DNA of 64,000 nucleotides, taken from NCBI GenBank assembly GCA_018262985.1, contig JADFDI010000007.1, positions 62,001-126,000 on the forward strand. Direction: 5' to 3'. This document shows positions 18,101 to 28,476 of the stretch, piece by piece. The DNA is from Spirochaetota bacterium. Lineage in GTDB: Bacteria > Spirochaetota > Spirochaetia > Treponematales > UBA12059. Position 1 is the stretch's first letter. The number at the start of each line of letters is the position of its first letter. Under the pieces are notes generated by a model, which ran no database searches, was not told where the DNA came from, and saw only the letters and a list, made by a program, of their open reading frames with translations. A program made the position numbers and the translations under genes.

Positions 18101-21100
18101 CTTGAGCACGCCCGATCCCGCATCGGCCGCGGTGCCCGCGACGTTCTGCGTCTCGAGAGTCTTCCACCCGACCGAGAGGTCGGTGACGCCGGACAGGGTC
18201 GGACGCGTCGTGTCGACGCTGATCCTTCTCGTCACGGTCGAAGTCCGGGTGGCGGCGTCGGTGGCGGTGAAGACGAGGGTGTGGGCGCCTTCGGCGAGGC
18301 CCGTGTCCGCGCCCGCGCCGTCGGTGTCGACGTCGGCCGTCCAGGTCCACGATCCGGCGCTCACGGTGATGGGCACGGCCGCTCCGCCGTCCACCTTGAC
18401 GGTCAGGGACGCGAGCGACCAGGAATCGGACGCGGTGCCGGCGAAGGCCAGGTTCGCGTTGCGGTATTGCGTATCCTCGGTGCCGACGAGCGTTTCGTCG
18501 AGCGAAGGCGGCGCCAGGTCGTAGTAGAGCGTGCGGGCCACGACGGCCGTCACGTTGCCGAGCTTGTCGGTGGCGCGGAACTCGAAGAGGTGGCCGCCCT
18601 GGGACGCGCCCAGGTCGATGTCCGTCGCGCTCCAGGCGGTGCCGGCGAGCACGAGCGGCGTCCAGGAGCCGCCGTCGAGACGGTACTCGACGTCGAGGGT
18701 TCCGTCGAAGCCCGCGCCCAGGTCGCGGGCGGTGCCGGAAATGTCGTAGAGGTTGGAAGAGCTCGACTCGGCGGCGAGCGGCGCGTTGACGACGAGCTCG
18801 GGGGCCGACTTGTCGAAGCGCACGGTGCGCTTGAGGACGTTGACCGGGGTCTTGGTCGCGAGGTCGGTGACCACGATCTCGTACTCGTAGATTCCGTCGC
18901 TGGCCGAAGTCAAGGGCTGCTGTGTCCCGATCGAGACCGGGTTCCGCGGCAGGCTCGCGAGCGACCAGGTGGCCCAGCCGTCGGACGTGGCGGGGCCGTT
19001 CGTCGAAACGAGCACCTTGGCGCCGCCGTCCTTGATCTGGTAGACGGCGACCGAGGCGACGCCCCAGCCGTCCGAGGCGGCGCCCGAGAGCGAGAAGCCG
19101 TCGTTGTCGTCGACGATGCTCGTGGTGCCGAGCGCGGTCTCCGTCACCGAGGGGGCGGCCTGGTCGTGGTCGAATTCCACGGTCACGGCAGCCCCGTCCG
19201 CGGTGCGGTTGCCGGCGGCGTCCTCGGCCTTCACGTGGAGGTACCAGGTGCCTTCCGCGAGACCCGTGTCCGCCCCCGCTGCGTCGACGTCCAGGTCGAG
19301 CGCGAAGGACCAGGGACCGTCGGACGCGGCGACCTGCGAATAGCCCGCGGTGCCGGCGGCGGCGACGGCGTTGTGGTCGATGAGGTACCAGATCTTCGCG
19401 AGCCCCACGCCCGCGTCGGACGCGGCGCCCGTCACGGTGAACGAGGTGCCCGAGATCGCGTTGAGATCCACCCGGCCGACGGCGGGAGCCGTGACCGAGA
19501 GCGATTCCGGTGCGTCGAGGTCGATGAGCACCGTGTTCGTTGTCGCGTAGGTCCTGCCCGCGAGGTCGGTGATCGTGATGAAGTACTCGTAAGTGCCGGA
19601 GGCGACGCCGCCGATCGGGAGGATCGATCCGGTGGACCACGCGGCGCTCGTTCCCGCGAGGGCTGAGTCGTAGGCGACCGTGTCGCTTCCGGCGTCCCCG
19701 TCAAATCTCTGGACGATGCGTATGCTCGCCAAGGCGTTCGAGTCGCCCGCCGTGCCCGTGATGGCGAACGCGGCGCTCGCGCTGGCGGGCGCGGAACTCG
19801 TGGTCGTCGGAGCGGTCTGGTCGATGCCGAAGCCGCGGCTCGTCGACCCGACGTTGCCCGCCAGGTCGGTGGCGCGGAGGTAGAACGTCTTTCCGCTCCC
19901 CTCGCCCAGCGCCCCGAGGGGCACCGGGACGCTCCAGGGTTCGGAGACCGTCATCGGCGTCCAGGTGGCGCCGTCGGTGGACCACTCGATCGAGGCGACC
20001 GATTCGTCGATCGACCCGGAAGCGGTGAGGCTCGCGCCCTGGTACCAGGTGGCGGGATTCCCGACGACGCTGGTGACCGGAGCCGTTATCGAGATGACCG
20101 GATCGGTCAGGTCGACGGTGAACCGGACGGTAACGGTGGTCGTCTTGTTGAAAACGTCGGTCGCGACGACGGTCCAGTCGTGCACGCCTTCGCCGACCGT
20201 CGCGACGGGGACCGTCCAGTTCCAGGCGCCGGCCGCGACCGCGGGGCTCGCCACGGTGGCGTTCGCCTCGTCCTTGATGACGACGACGCCGCCCGCGAGC
20301 CCGTTCGCGTCGGAGGCGGTGCCCTGGATGGAGAAGTCCGCGCCGTGGACCGACCCGGTGGCGTTGGGCGTGGTGACGGCGAGCGCGGGGTTCGCCGTAT
20401 CGATGGCGAAATAGTAAGGCCCGAAGGCTTTGGTGACCGCGGGCTTGCCGAGCTTCGCGGATGCCAGGTCGTCTGCCCGAATCCGGAAGTACTGGACGCC
20501 CTGCGGCCTCGCGGAGATGTCGTACTCGAAGGCGACGGACGCGCCGTCCGCTCCGACGATCAGCCGCGCGGGGTCCGAGTCCCAGGTTCCGTTGACACCG
20601 TCGGTCGAGTCGAAACTGACTTCGACGGTCGCCGCGTCTATGGAGTCGTCGTCGGTAAGCGTGCCGTAGAGCCTGGCGTTCGCGCCGAACAGGTTGCTGG
20701 TCGAGTTCACCTCTGCCGGCGTGTCGACCTCGGCCTTGAGGGGCTGCGTCAGCGCGATCGAAGGCAGGTCGGACGCCTGGTTCACGACGAAGGCGCGCGA
20801 GACGACGCTTTCGTTGAGGGCGTTGTCGGTCTTGTCCCGGGCCTTGATCCAGAGCTTGTACGCGTCGAGATCGTCGAGCGTCGACGTGTCGAGGCTCGCG
20901 GCGTACGGCGTGCCCGCCCAAGAACCCGTGGCCGCGTCGGTCCAGGCCGGCTCGGGCGAGGAGGCGGGCAGGATCCAGTACCTGACGCCGGCGATGCCGT
21001 TGGCGTCGCTCGCGGCGGCGGAGAATTCCACCACGCCGTTGGCGAAGGTATCGGACACGAGCGGTCCGAAGCCGGACAGCTCGAGATCGGGAGCGGTAGA

Positions 21101-22702
21101 GTCGATCACCACCGAGCGGTAGAGCTCGGTCGACTTGTCGGTTGAGGTGACGACACGAACGCGGACCTGCCAGGCTCCGTCGGCGAAGGGGTAATTCGCG
21201 GCGTCGGAGGAATTCCAGGACCAGCCGGAAGAGGTGCCGGACAAGGGGATGGTCGTCTCGACGGCGGCGTCGAAGGAAGAACCTTCGGGCGCGAGGTCCA
21301 CCTCGATCCGGTCGAGCCCGGCCGAGGCCTCAGCGGTGCCACCGAGGGTGAAGTCGCCACGAGTAAAGAGGACTGCGTTGCCGAGCGTCGTTTCGGTCAG
21401 CGTGGGTGCCTGGGAGTCGACCGTGAATTCCGCGCTCACCACGCCGGACGCGACGCCGGTCTGGGTCGCGATTTCCATTTCGAGACGGTACGCACCTTCC
21501 GGGATGGGCGGATTCGGGTCGAGCACGAAGCTGATGCTCGGGTCGAGCGAGGTGATCTTGATCGGCCCGTTGACGTTGTCGATGTCGGTTCCGTCCAAGC
21601 TCAGGTAGAGGCTCGAGTCACTGAGTTTTACATATCGGATCACGATGGTATCGCTCTTGATCGAGTCGGTGCCCGCACCGGGTGGGGTCACCAAACCGGT
21701 GATCGGCGAGGACAGCGAGAGCAGGTTCGAACCCGCCGGGGCGCCGGCGTTGAGGTTGGTGAAGAGTATCGCCGGCCGCGCATCGGCGTCGAAGGTGAAA
21801 TCGCCGAGCGTTCCGCCCGGGGCGAGGCGTTCGGACGCAAGTTCGGCAAATTCGAGTCCGTTCACCGACCCCGCACTGGCGTCGTCGAGGGTTGCCAGTT
21901 CGGCGATCGAGGGAAAATGCGTGACGTCGTCGAGATAGCCGTACAGGTCACTGCGGTGGTAGTAGTAGGTGCTCGAGTTGCCCGCGGCGTCCGTCGCGAC
22001 CGCCTCGTAGTAGACGACTTCCTCGTCGGCGGGCGTCAAATCCGCGCCGGCGCCCGCGAGGTCGAAGCTGACGCTCCACGAGGCGGGATTGAGCGAACGC
22101 TCCTGCGCGAGCACCGCGCCGGATGCGTTCAAGGCTCGTACGATCACAGAGGATAGCGCGCCGGAATCGTAGGCTTCGCCTCGCACGTCGATGTAGTTCG
22201 ACACCCGGGGACTGCCGGCGGCGCCGTAGATGGTCGGAGAGTTGACGAGCACCGTCGGCGCGTGGTTGTCGACCACGGCCACGAGATCGAAGGAGGACGA
22301 GCGTTCCGAACCGTCGGTCGCCACCGCCGTGAAGAGCAGGCGCTTGTCCTCGAAGCCGGAGGTGTCGACCGCGACCGTGAATGCCCCGCCAGAAAGTTCC
22401 GCGGACACCGTGGTCAGGGTTTCGCCCGTCGCCTGGTCCGATACCACGAGGCGGACGCCGGTCACCCCGACGTCGTCGGCCGCGGTGCCCGTGAAGGTCA
22501 CCGTCCCTCCCAGGTAGGCTCCCTGAGCCGGGCTCGTGATCCGCACTTCGGGCGCCGTCACGTCCACCTTTGAGCCCAGGCCCACCGTGAAGAGGTCGCA
22601 GGTCCCGAGGCCGGCGAGCGCCGCGAGGGCGAGTACGACAGGCCCGAGCTTCGCGCGGAGCGAAGGGCGGCGGGCGGCGGGGTTCGTGGTGGCGTAGGCC
22701 AT
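12125..22702 (-). CDS. Giant Ig-repeat surface lipoprotein (3525 aa)
   Basis: The ATG at 22702 follows GGGAGGATACC. The N-terminus is a signal peptide with hydrophobic VVLALAALAGLGTC, so Cys35 is the probable lipidated residue. The body is an array of roughly twenty bacterial Ig-like domains. Each ends in a V/I-D-x-x-x-P boundary (for example VDVTAPEVRI, VDNHAPTV, VDSQAPTL, IDSTAPDL, VDKTPPAL) and contains G-T-A-x-D repeats. Asp-rich loops such as DVDGDGDYDAADVD (near 16.1 kb) and DTNGDTLVNASD (near 14.1 kb) look like calcium sites. The last ~430 residues differ: four or more YYD-centred repeats (VSYYDAES, IAYYDELM, VAYYDSAN, ITYYSDSF) suggest beta-propeller blades. It is likely a rod-like surface or periplasmic protein; an adhesive role is plausible but unproven. 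Preceded by a sigma-54-type promoter. Confidence 0.85.
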   Translation of the reverse strand: MAYATTNPAARRPSLRAKLGPVVLALAALAGLGTCDLFTVGLGSKVDVTAPEVRITSPAQGAYLGGTVTFTGTAADDVGVTGVRLVVSDQATGETLTTVSAELSGGAFTVAVDTSGFEDKRLLFTAVATDGSERSSSFDLVAVVDNHAPTVLVNSPTIYGAAGSPRVSNYIDVRGEAYDSGALSSVIVRALNASGAVLAQERSLNPASWSVSFDLAGAGADLTPADEEVVYYEAVATDAAGNSSTYYYHRSDLYGYLDDVTHFPSIAELATLDDASAGSVNGLEFAELASERLAPGGTLGDFTFDADARPAILFTNLNAGAPAGSNLLSLSSPITGLVTPPGAGTDSIKSDTIVIRYVKLSDSSLYLSLDGTDIDNVNGPIKITSLDPSISFVLDPNPPIPEGAYRLEMEIATQTGVASGVVSAEFTVDSQAPTLTETTLGNAVLFTRGDFTLGGTAEASAGLDRIEVDLAPEGSSFDAAVETTIPLSGTSSGWSWNSSDAANYPFADGAWQVRVRVVTSTDKSTELYRSVVIDSTAPDLELSGFGPLVSDTFANGVVEFSAAASDANGIAGVRYWILPASSPEPAWTDAATGSWAGTPYAASLDTSTLDDLDAYKLWIKARDKTDNALNESVVSRAFVVNQASDLPSIALTQPLKAEVDTPAEVNSTSNLFGANARLYGTLTDDDSIDAATVEVSFDSTDGVNGTWDSDPARLIVGADGASVAFEYDISARPQGVQYFRIRADDLASAKLGKPAVTKAFGPYYFAIDTANPALAVTTPNATGSVHGADFSIQGTASDANGLAGGVVVIKDEANATVASPAVAAGAWNWTVPVATVGEGVHDWTVVATDVFNKTTTVTVRFTVDLTDPVISITAPVTSVVGNPATWYQGASLTASGSIDESVASIEWSTDGATWTPMTVSEPWSVPVPLGALGEGSGKTFYLRATDLAGNVGSTSRGFGIDQTAPTTTSSAPASASAAFAITGTAGDSNALASIRIVQRFDGDAGSDTVAYDSALAGTSAAWSTGSILPIGGVASGTYEYFITITDLAGRTYATTNTVLIDLDAPESLSVTAPAVGRVDLNAISGTSFTVTGAASDAGVGLAKIWYLIDHNAVAAAGTAGYSQVAASDGPWSFALDLDVDAAGADTGLAEGTWYLHVKAEDAAGNRTADGAAVTVEFDHDQAAPSVTETALGTTSIVDDNDGFSLSGAASDGWGVASVAVYQIKDGGAKVLVSTNGPATSDGWATWSLASLPRNPVSIGTQQPLTSASDGIYEYEIVVTDLATKTPVNVLKRTVRFDKSAPELVVNAPLAAESSSSNLYDISGTARDLGAGFDGTLDVEYRLDGGSWTPLVLAGTAWSATDIDLGASQGGHLFEFRATDKLGNVTAVVARTLYYDLAPPSLDETLVGTEDTQYRNANLAFAGTASDSWSLASLTVKVDGGAAVPITVSAGSWTWTADVDTDGAGADTGLAEGAHTLVFTATDAATRTSTVTRRISVDTTRPTLSGVTDLSVGWKTLETQNVAGTAADAGSGVLKVEYRVNGGAWSYMNGVSTFDGSAIFASGTNLLDVRAVDRAGNESLYATQTVRVDTVNPEGSVTTPAGLAKANGLAAFAVAATATDAQSGVASLKVKIGSTDFASPDATGTLAAGTAANGTWTASIPAANILALAEGQKTVYVQLADAAGRTSALSFLLLVDKTPPALVVSSHAEGAVVNKAFTFAGTASDTQGLAGLAVEVWNQAGSVWEALAANGTYSWSADIDTSTLPQATYDSSVAAGFQLRLRAVATDEAGSATVVERNLLVDQDADRPMIRLSNVNPDGTTTLKLVTKVYGSVSDDDGAVAADKFWISQDAGATWSAVAVSGGNWEYSVTGADGAKTLYFKVEDPKGATFSTDAALSAGKPRVYVNDTTWIETGVSFSVDTVVPEIGATIQVDRTAPYDFADAVTFTTNLPFGGTSAVFAVRATATDANGIASVAVEVPGATGSPYAATLSGGWYATGPIDVSAVPDGSVVLTVKVDDNSGLQSTATRTLIVDNTAPELIHTFPRSLLDIVNGEIEVTGLASDGGSGLKSVQYKVGYNYAAETWTDVSGSLFSWEIPFTGLDKIDIYAVAGEATDVDLDGIWNLPIIMRAEDNAGNVFVEDVTDYVVYVDPSGDKPRAYVVYPDPVEPNRIMGGTIRIFGTAADDDGVGSVWMQIDVDGDGDYDAADVDSLGNDWYNGGNGRQVTGTASWNQTINASGEFNPPDDSTRTINFRVRARDVYGLDGAWTASNRIDVDKNVPQIGSTLPLQVEQGATVRTYLADMWLKGDWVFTGSVEDESGISAVAIAGDITGSLAANPAWFTPIANGYAFAIPVDTVAGSSGSIEFSIRASDNNTPVMETTANISLRYDNKNPTVGAYSGATPVVQSNMSYLISSGVTEDGAGFERVAVWFLRKGATSADDRVYNPMELKDADANRTYVEGKPLTMIDGLPRLVISGGTRPDAYSIQHAGLVDNTNIRKGGLIKIGGIDRLITNFQLDTGTVEWAEPLDVSVTDASLAYAIVVNNMLIESPAAATPYGATGYPSTITNDDGDGFVESVERSGGLYTWTASINSRNIPDGPVEIHWTAYDKAGNYASGSVVTSVQNNRPLLAAVTLGTDLTGDGDTLDPGETVPAYSALDGLGNEQAEATLDSAAFVARGLSSFDVDVVGGNGELFYRLTADTETGTELRALTALWSAPDSANLVKLSQAELEDAKIGEGAKTFVFKIWDSTEETTPGVDSQWAVLTVPMTVDVVDEVAPSATVSPFHWTSTLDNSLYQGQRTNGHIEIDSVTGGAGPDVSGKISVRGTAYDDQRLSALWLSIADSANADRFAFTGAAAVKRFFDTNGDTLVNASDRAYYRMATYDTASGTWLGTDRWATDGWAFTVTSDDIGQGGHAIEWRLDWDTSKVTGVAALDNLLRAVAEDKRLPVANASADSSTQTAGGALTPYYAMDVVPYITGIANPANQGLTTDVLRSSTGKYSVEFHASNVFNVAGFNLGSATVAPAARVSAAPISAPSGLAPATSFVSSTAATVSKNLTRSGYLTLFVNGVPSVNNLTTANDREWQQEYEVGKPYSWKWTDDRILWVWNVTQVMPLVTNQTFYYPDMMMDATDPTLPIFSYANDNDGYTYRTTSLAASVRRAGLYYERQTALAYADASWWILSVEDAFSGNPIGFLQLNRDVSEDAALGTAGTNFIELIGEDYTARQLNRFRYPKLIAETNGADADIYVSYYDAESSAKNITFMAMRATGANTTAAGFTQATGDNTRAAPVYVLPAAEAGAGFSQYYDMVKYGTNSVAIAYYDELMSVLRLAYSTAATTGNNVANTAAWSTVTLDGELYAGSHVSMTYDATNLYVAYYDSANANLKMVTVPIATMTPSAPIVVDAYLSVGTWTNIQIMDFDGAGTAYDPVPVITYYSDSFNGTRKPIKMAFPIGAANLGLHGVTAADEETFSGAWEVMTVPAASPPKGGMEQFNHTQIASYANNGMTLPVVGWLADRLEFAKLQPNN

Positions 22703-22755
22703 GGTATCCTCCCTGGACGGACGACGGCTCGGGAAACGACTCATACCAGTATCCA

Positions 22756-22771
22756 TGCAAAGTTCATGCCA
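22756..22771 (-). promoter_or_regulatory. Sigma-54 (-24/-12) promoter of the giant lipoprotein gene
   Basis: The minus strand reads TGGCATG-AACT-TTGCA, against the RpoN consensus TGGCACG-N4-TTGCW. The invariant GG and GC are exactly 10 bases apart. Predicted transcription start is near 22745, giving a leader of about 43 bases that contains the GGGAGG ribosome site. The next gene upstream on the same strand encodes a sigma-54 activator. Confidence 0.7.
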
Positions 22772-22842
22772 ATCGACACTACTCCCTTGCCGGAACCTGA
22801 ACGAGCCAACCCTTCTTCCGCTCGGGCGAGTGGCGGCGCAGT

Positions 22843-22883
22843 TCGATTCCGGATCGAGACTTGTGTCGATCGTTTGATTATCG
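22843..22883 (-). promoter_or_regulatory. Candidate enhancer sites for the sigma-54 activator
   Basis: Two dyads with CGAT/ATCG arms: TCGAT-N5-ATCGA at 22843-22857 and CGAT-N9-ATCG at 22867-22883. They lie about 100-140 bases upstream of the predicted start, where such activators normally bind. The flanking DNA (22861-22970) is unusually A+T-rich for this genome, which could ease looping. Binding is inferred from position and symmetry only. Confidence 0.35.
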
Positions 22884-22951
22884 GTATATCCCAATATAGC
22901 GCCGGGAGGAAAAAATCTCCAATCTTGGCCGCGGGATGATGTCGCGTGGGT

Positions 22952-22974
22952 AAAAATTGTAGGAAATATTTTTC

Positions 22975-22977
<3 letters not shown>
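22952..22977 (-). terminator. Intrinsic terminator of the exporter/sigma-54 activator operon
   Basis: Stem TAGGAAA/TTTCCTA (22960-22966 with 22971-22977) includes the TAG stop codon itself. On the minus strand it is followed by CAATTTTTA. It separates the activator gene from the sigma-54 promoter of the next gene. Confidence 0.6.
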
Positions 22978-24419
<1,442 letters not shown>

Positions 24420-24423
<4 letters not shown>

Positions 24424-26567
24424 GCCTCCGCCTCCTCCGTGCCGTTCGCCCGCGCCCCGTTGTCGTCCACGATCTCGCGGCCGTACTGCAGGCGGTAGAG
24501 GTTGTAGTAGACGCCGCCGCGGACCACGAGGTCGTCGTGCCGCCCCTCCTCGACGAGGCGCCCCGCGGCCAGCACGAGGATGCGGTGCGCGTGGCGTATG
24601 GTCGAAAGCCGGTGCGCGATGACCACGCTCGTCCGTCCCGAAAGCAGCTCGGAGAGGCCCTTCTGGAGCAGCTTCTCCGTCTCCGTGTCCACGGAGCTCG
24701 TGGCCTCGTCGAGCACGACGATGGACGGGTCGTGTGCCACGACGCGCGCGAACGACACGAGCTGGCGCTGGCCGGTCGAGATGTTGGTGGCGCCCTCGGA
24801 GAGGTCCGCGTCGTAGCCCTTCGGGAGCGCCTCGATGAAGGGGGCGGCGTGCACGACGCGCGCGGCCTTCTCCACCGCCTCGCGCCCGAGGCCGCCGTGC
24901 AGCTCCACGTTGTCGGCTATGCTCCCCGAGAAGAGGAACACGTCCTGCGCGACCGGCTGGACGGCGCGCCGGAGCTCGGCGAGCGGCACGTCCTTGATGG
25001 GGACGCCGTCGATGCGGATCTCGCCCTTCTGCACGTCCCACATGCGCGCGAGCAGCATGGCTATGGTGGTCTTGCCCGCGCCGGTGTAGCCCACGATGGC
25101 TACCATCTCGCCCGGCTCGACCGTGAACGAGAGGTCCTTGAGGACCCACTCCCCTTCCTTGTACGCGAACCAGACGTGGTCGAACTCGATGCGGCCGCGG
25201 AGCGGCGAAGGGAGGCGCCGCGTCCCCCGGTCCGGAATCCGCTCGTCCGCGTCGAGCAGGGCGAAGACGCGCTCGCCCCCGGCCATGGCGCTCTGGAGCA
25301 GGGTGTACTTCTCCGAGATGTCGGTGACCGGGTTGTAGAACATGCGGATCAGGTTCACGAAGGCGATGAGGGTGCCGAGGCTGATGGCGTGCGAGGAATG
25401 GAGGGACGAGCCGTACCAGAGGATGACGGCGATCGAGGTGGAGGCGAAGAACTCGACGAGCGGCCGGAAGGTGGCGAAGACGTACATCTCGCCGAGGCTG
25501 GCCTTGAGAAGCTCGCGGTCGTGCTTCTCGAATTCGGCGACCGAGGCCTTCTCGCGCGCGAACAGCCGCACCACCGCGACGCCGGACAGGTGCTCGGCGA
25601 TGTAGGCGTTGACCTTGGACAGCCACTGCCGCTGCTTGCGGAAGGCGTCGCGGGCCATGCGCCGCGAGATCGAGGTTGCCACCGCCACGGGCGGCAGGGT
25701 GAGCGCCGTCACGAGGCCGAGCTTCCAGTCCAGCAGCACGAGCGTCACGAGCACGCCGGCCATGACCGAGAAGTCCTTGGCGAAGGCGGCGAGCACGTCG
25801 GTGAAGAACTGGTTGATGGTCTCGACGTCGCTCGTGAGCCGCGTGACGAGGCGCCCGACCGGGTGCTTCGACAGGAAGGCGAGCGACTGCCGCGAGGTCT
25901 TGCGGAAAAGCTCCATGCGGAGGTCCTTCATGACCTTCTGGCCCACGAGGCTCGAGGCGAAGGTCTGGGCGAAGGTGGCGGCCAGCGAGGCGGCCAGAAG
26001 CCCGAGATAGACCAGCATGTTCGACCGCACGCGCGAGGAATCCTCGGCCCGCAGCGCCTTCGCGTCGGCGCCCGGCAGGGCCCTGAGCTCGGACACCTCG
26101 ATGGCGGCGAGCTCCCCTTCCCGCTCGAAGAGCTCCGGGCGTTCCGCGAGCACGCGCTCGCGCTCCGGATCGGTGCCCGAGAGGTCCACGAGGTAGCGGC
26201 TCTCCAGGTCGAGGACGCCCGCCGCAGCGAGTGCGTCGCGCGTCGCGCGGGAGAGCCCGGAGAGCCGGCGCTCCCTGAGGTAGACCCAGTCGCCGATGAC
26301 GGGGTCCGCGTCGGAGACGGCGAGCGGCTCGAGCTCGGGGGTCGCGGCCGCGTCGCGGTCGGCGCGCACGTAGGAGACGACTATGGCCTCGTCCACCGTG
26401 CGTTGCACCAGCACGGGCATGAGGAGCTCCGTGCCCGTCGAGACGACCAACGCCGCCATCGAGGCGACGACGAGTCCCAGGTAGGGCCTCATGTAGCGAA
26501 CCATGCGGGAGGCGAGCGCGGGATCGTAGCCCTTGGTGACCTCGTCCTTTTCGAAGAAATCGCTCAT
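24420..26567 (-). CDS. ABC exporter subunit with catalytic ATP site and large TM1-TM2 insert
   Basis: 715 residues: an exporter-type membrane domain fused to an ATPase. Walker A is GYTGAGKTT, Walker B VVLDEATSSVD with the catalytic Glu, and the switch His is present (AHRLST), but the signature motif is degenerate (ISTGQ for LSGGQ). An insert of about 115 charged residues (roughly 65-180) separates TM1 and TM2 and would form an extracytoplasmic domain. With the next subunit it forms a heterodimer. It overlaps its partner upstream and the sigma-54 activator downstream by 4 nt each. The substrate is unknown; drugs, lipids or peptides are all possible for this class. Confidence 0.9.
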
Positions 26568-28372
26568 GCCGCGCCTCCCGTCTCCGCGTCGCGGGCGCCG
26601 GAGGCGGCCGCCCCTTCAGGCGCGCCGCCCTCGGGCGGCGCCTCGGCGGACAGGGCCTGGAGCCGCGCGATCTCCGCGTAGAAGCCGTCGCGCCCGAGGA
26701 GCTCGTCGTGGGTGCCGAGCTCGGCCAGGCGCCCTCCGTCGAGCACGGCCACCAGGTCCGCGTGGCGCAGCGTCGACACGCGGTTCGAGACGATGACGTT
26801 CGTCCTTCCCTCGCGCTCCTCGAGCAGGGCGGCGAGGATGCGCTCCTCGGTCTCGGTGTCGACCGCCGAGAGCGCGTCGTCGAAAACGAGGATCTCCGGA
26901 TCCACCGCGAGCGCGCGCGCGATGGCGACGCGCTGCTTCTGTCCGCCGGAGAGGGTCAGGCCTTTCTCGCCGACCACGGTGTCCCAGCCCCGGGGAAAGA
27001 GCTCGACGTCGCGGTCGATGGCGGCCACGGCCGTGACGCGCGCGAAACGCTCCGCGTCCAGGTCCGGCGCGCCGAAGAGCACGTTCGCCCGGATGGAATC
27101 GGAGAAGAGGAAGGTGTCCTGCGGCACGAAGCCGAAGGCCTTGCGGAGCCAGTCGGGATGGTACTCGCGCGCGTCCCGCCCGCCCACGAAGACCGCGCCG
27201 GGCGGCGGATCCACGAGGCGCGGCAGGAGCTTGAGCAGGGTGCTCTTCCCCGAGCCGATGCGGCCGAGGATGCCGAGCGTCCGGCCGGCCTCGAGGCGGA
27301 GCGACACGTCCCGGAGGGCCGGGGACGCGGCGTCCGGATACGAGAACGAGAGGGAGCGGAATTCGAGGCCGCCGGAGGGCACGAGCTCGAGCGCGCCCGG
27401 CTCGGGCGCGATGTCCGGCTCGGTGTCGAGCACCTCGTTGACGCGCTTCAGGCTGGCCGCTCCGCGCTGCAGCATGTTGACCATGAAGCCCGCGCCCATG
27501 AGCGGCCAGACGAGCATCTCGAGGTACACGAGCATGGCCGCGATGTCGCCGGGGCTCATCGCGTTCGCCAGGGCCGCGTTGCCGCCCGCGAGCACGAGCA
27601 CCAGGGTCGAGAGCCCGGAGAGGAAGCCGATGAAGGGGAAGAAGAAGCCGAAGATGGCCACGAGCGACATGGACGCCTTCCGGTAGCGGTCGTTGGCCTC
27701 GGCGAAGCGCTCGGAGAAGGCGTCCTCCTTGACGAAGGACTTGACCACGCGGATGCCCGCGAGGGTCTCCTGCGCGAGTTCCGAGAGCTTGGCGTAGATC
27801 TCCTGCACCTTCTTGAAGCGCTTGCCCACGAGCGAGCCGAAGACGATGATCAGCGCCGTCACCGGCGGCAGGGGGATGACGGTCCAGGCCGCCACCTCGG
27901 GATTCCGCGCGAACATGATGACGAGCACCGCGCTCGACATGAACAGCCCGTCCACCAGGGTGACGAAGCCCATGCCGGCGGCCATGCGGATGGATTGCAT
28001 GTCGTTGGTGGCGCGCGCCATGAGGTCGCCGATCTTGTTCGACTGGTGGAAGCGCGGGCCGAGTTCCATGAGCTTCGCGAACAGCCGGTCGCGGAGCCGC
28101 GCCTCGATGCGCCGCGAGGAGCCGTGGATGAAATAGCGCCAGAGGAAGCGGCCGGCCGCGATGAACAGCGCCACGAGCACGATGCGCGCCGCTATCGACG
28201 CCACCGCGCCGGTCGAGAAGCGGCCGGAGGACACGAGGTCCACGGCCTGCCGGATGAACTGCGGAATGAGGAGCTGGGCCGCGTCGACGGCGATCAGGAA
28301 GGCGAGCCCCGCGACGTAGCGGAAGCGGTATTCCTTGAGGTAGGGGAGCAGGGTTCTGTATTCCTTGAGCAT
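26564..28372 (-). CDS. ABC exporter subunit with degenerate catalytic ATP site
   Basis: 602 residues, exporter membrane domain plus ATPase. Walker A GRIGSGKST and signature LSGGQKQRV are canonical. The residue after Walker B is Asp instead of Glu (LVFDDALSAVD) and the switch His is Asn (VSNRVST). This is the hallmark of the non-catalytic half of heterodimeric exporters of the TM287/288 kind; the partner gene shows the complementary pattern. The ATG has no ribosome site but lies 7 bases after a TATCAT -10 box. First gene of the three-gene exporter/regulator operon. Confidence 0.9.
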   Translation of the reverse strand: MLKEYRTLLPYLKEYRFRYVAGLAFLIAVDAAQLLIPQFIRQAVDLVSSGRFSTGAVASIAARIVLVALFIAAGRFLWRYFIHGSSRRIEARLRDRLFAKLMELGPRFHQSNKIGDLMARATNDMQSIRMAAGMGFVTLVDGLFMSSAVLVIMFARNPEVAAWTVIPLPPVTALIIVFGSLVGKRFKKVQEIYAKLSELAQETLAGIRVVKSFVKEDAFSERFAEANDRYRKASMSLVAIFGFFFPFIGFLSGLSTLVLVLAGGNAALANAMSPGDIAAMLVYLEMLVWPLMGAGFMVNMLQRGAASLKRVNEVLDTEPDIAPEPGALELVPSGGLEFRSLSFSYPDAASPALRDVSLRLEAGRTLGILGRIGSGKSTLLKLLPRLVDPPPGAVFVGGRDAREYHPDWLRKAFGFVPQDTFLFSDSIRANVLFGAPDLDAERFARVTAVAAIDRDVELFPRGWDTVVGEKGLTLSGGQKQRVAIARALAVDPEILVFDDALSAVDTETEERILAALLEEREGRTNVIVSNRVSTLRHADLVAVLDGGRLAELGTHDELLGRDGFYAEIARLQALSAEAPPEGGAPEGAAASGARDAETGGAA

Positions 28373-28379
28373 GGGGCCG

Positions 28380-28409
28380 ATGATACTCCCGCCCCCCGCG
28401 GCGCGGCAA
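28380..28409 (-). promoter_or_regulatory. Promoter of the ABC exporter operon, predicted leaderless
   Basis: Minus-strand TTGCCG (28404-28409), 18-base spacer, TATCAT (28380-28385), then 7 bases to the ATG. The expected transcription start coincides with the start codon. Confidence 0.5.
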
Positions 28410-28476
28410 GCTCGGTCGCTTTTCCGGCCCGGCTCCGGTCCGGGATGGATGAGGGGGCCCGGGGGAGAAGGAAGGG

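Noticed and set aside
16583-19666. A 1027-codon plus-strand open frame inside the giant lipoprotein
   Set aside because: Antisense shadow with Arg/Asp/Gly/His bias and no start site or recognisable domain.
12125-22894. A start for the giant lipoprotein 64 codons upstream
   Set aside because: It would place the sigma-54 promoter inside the gene and bury the signal peptide; the ATG at 22702 has a ribosome site and a proper lipoprotein signal.
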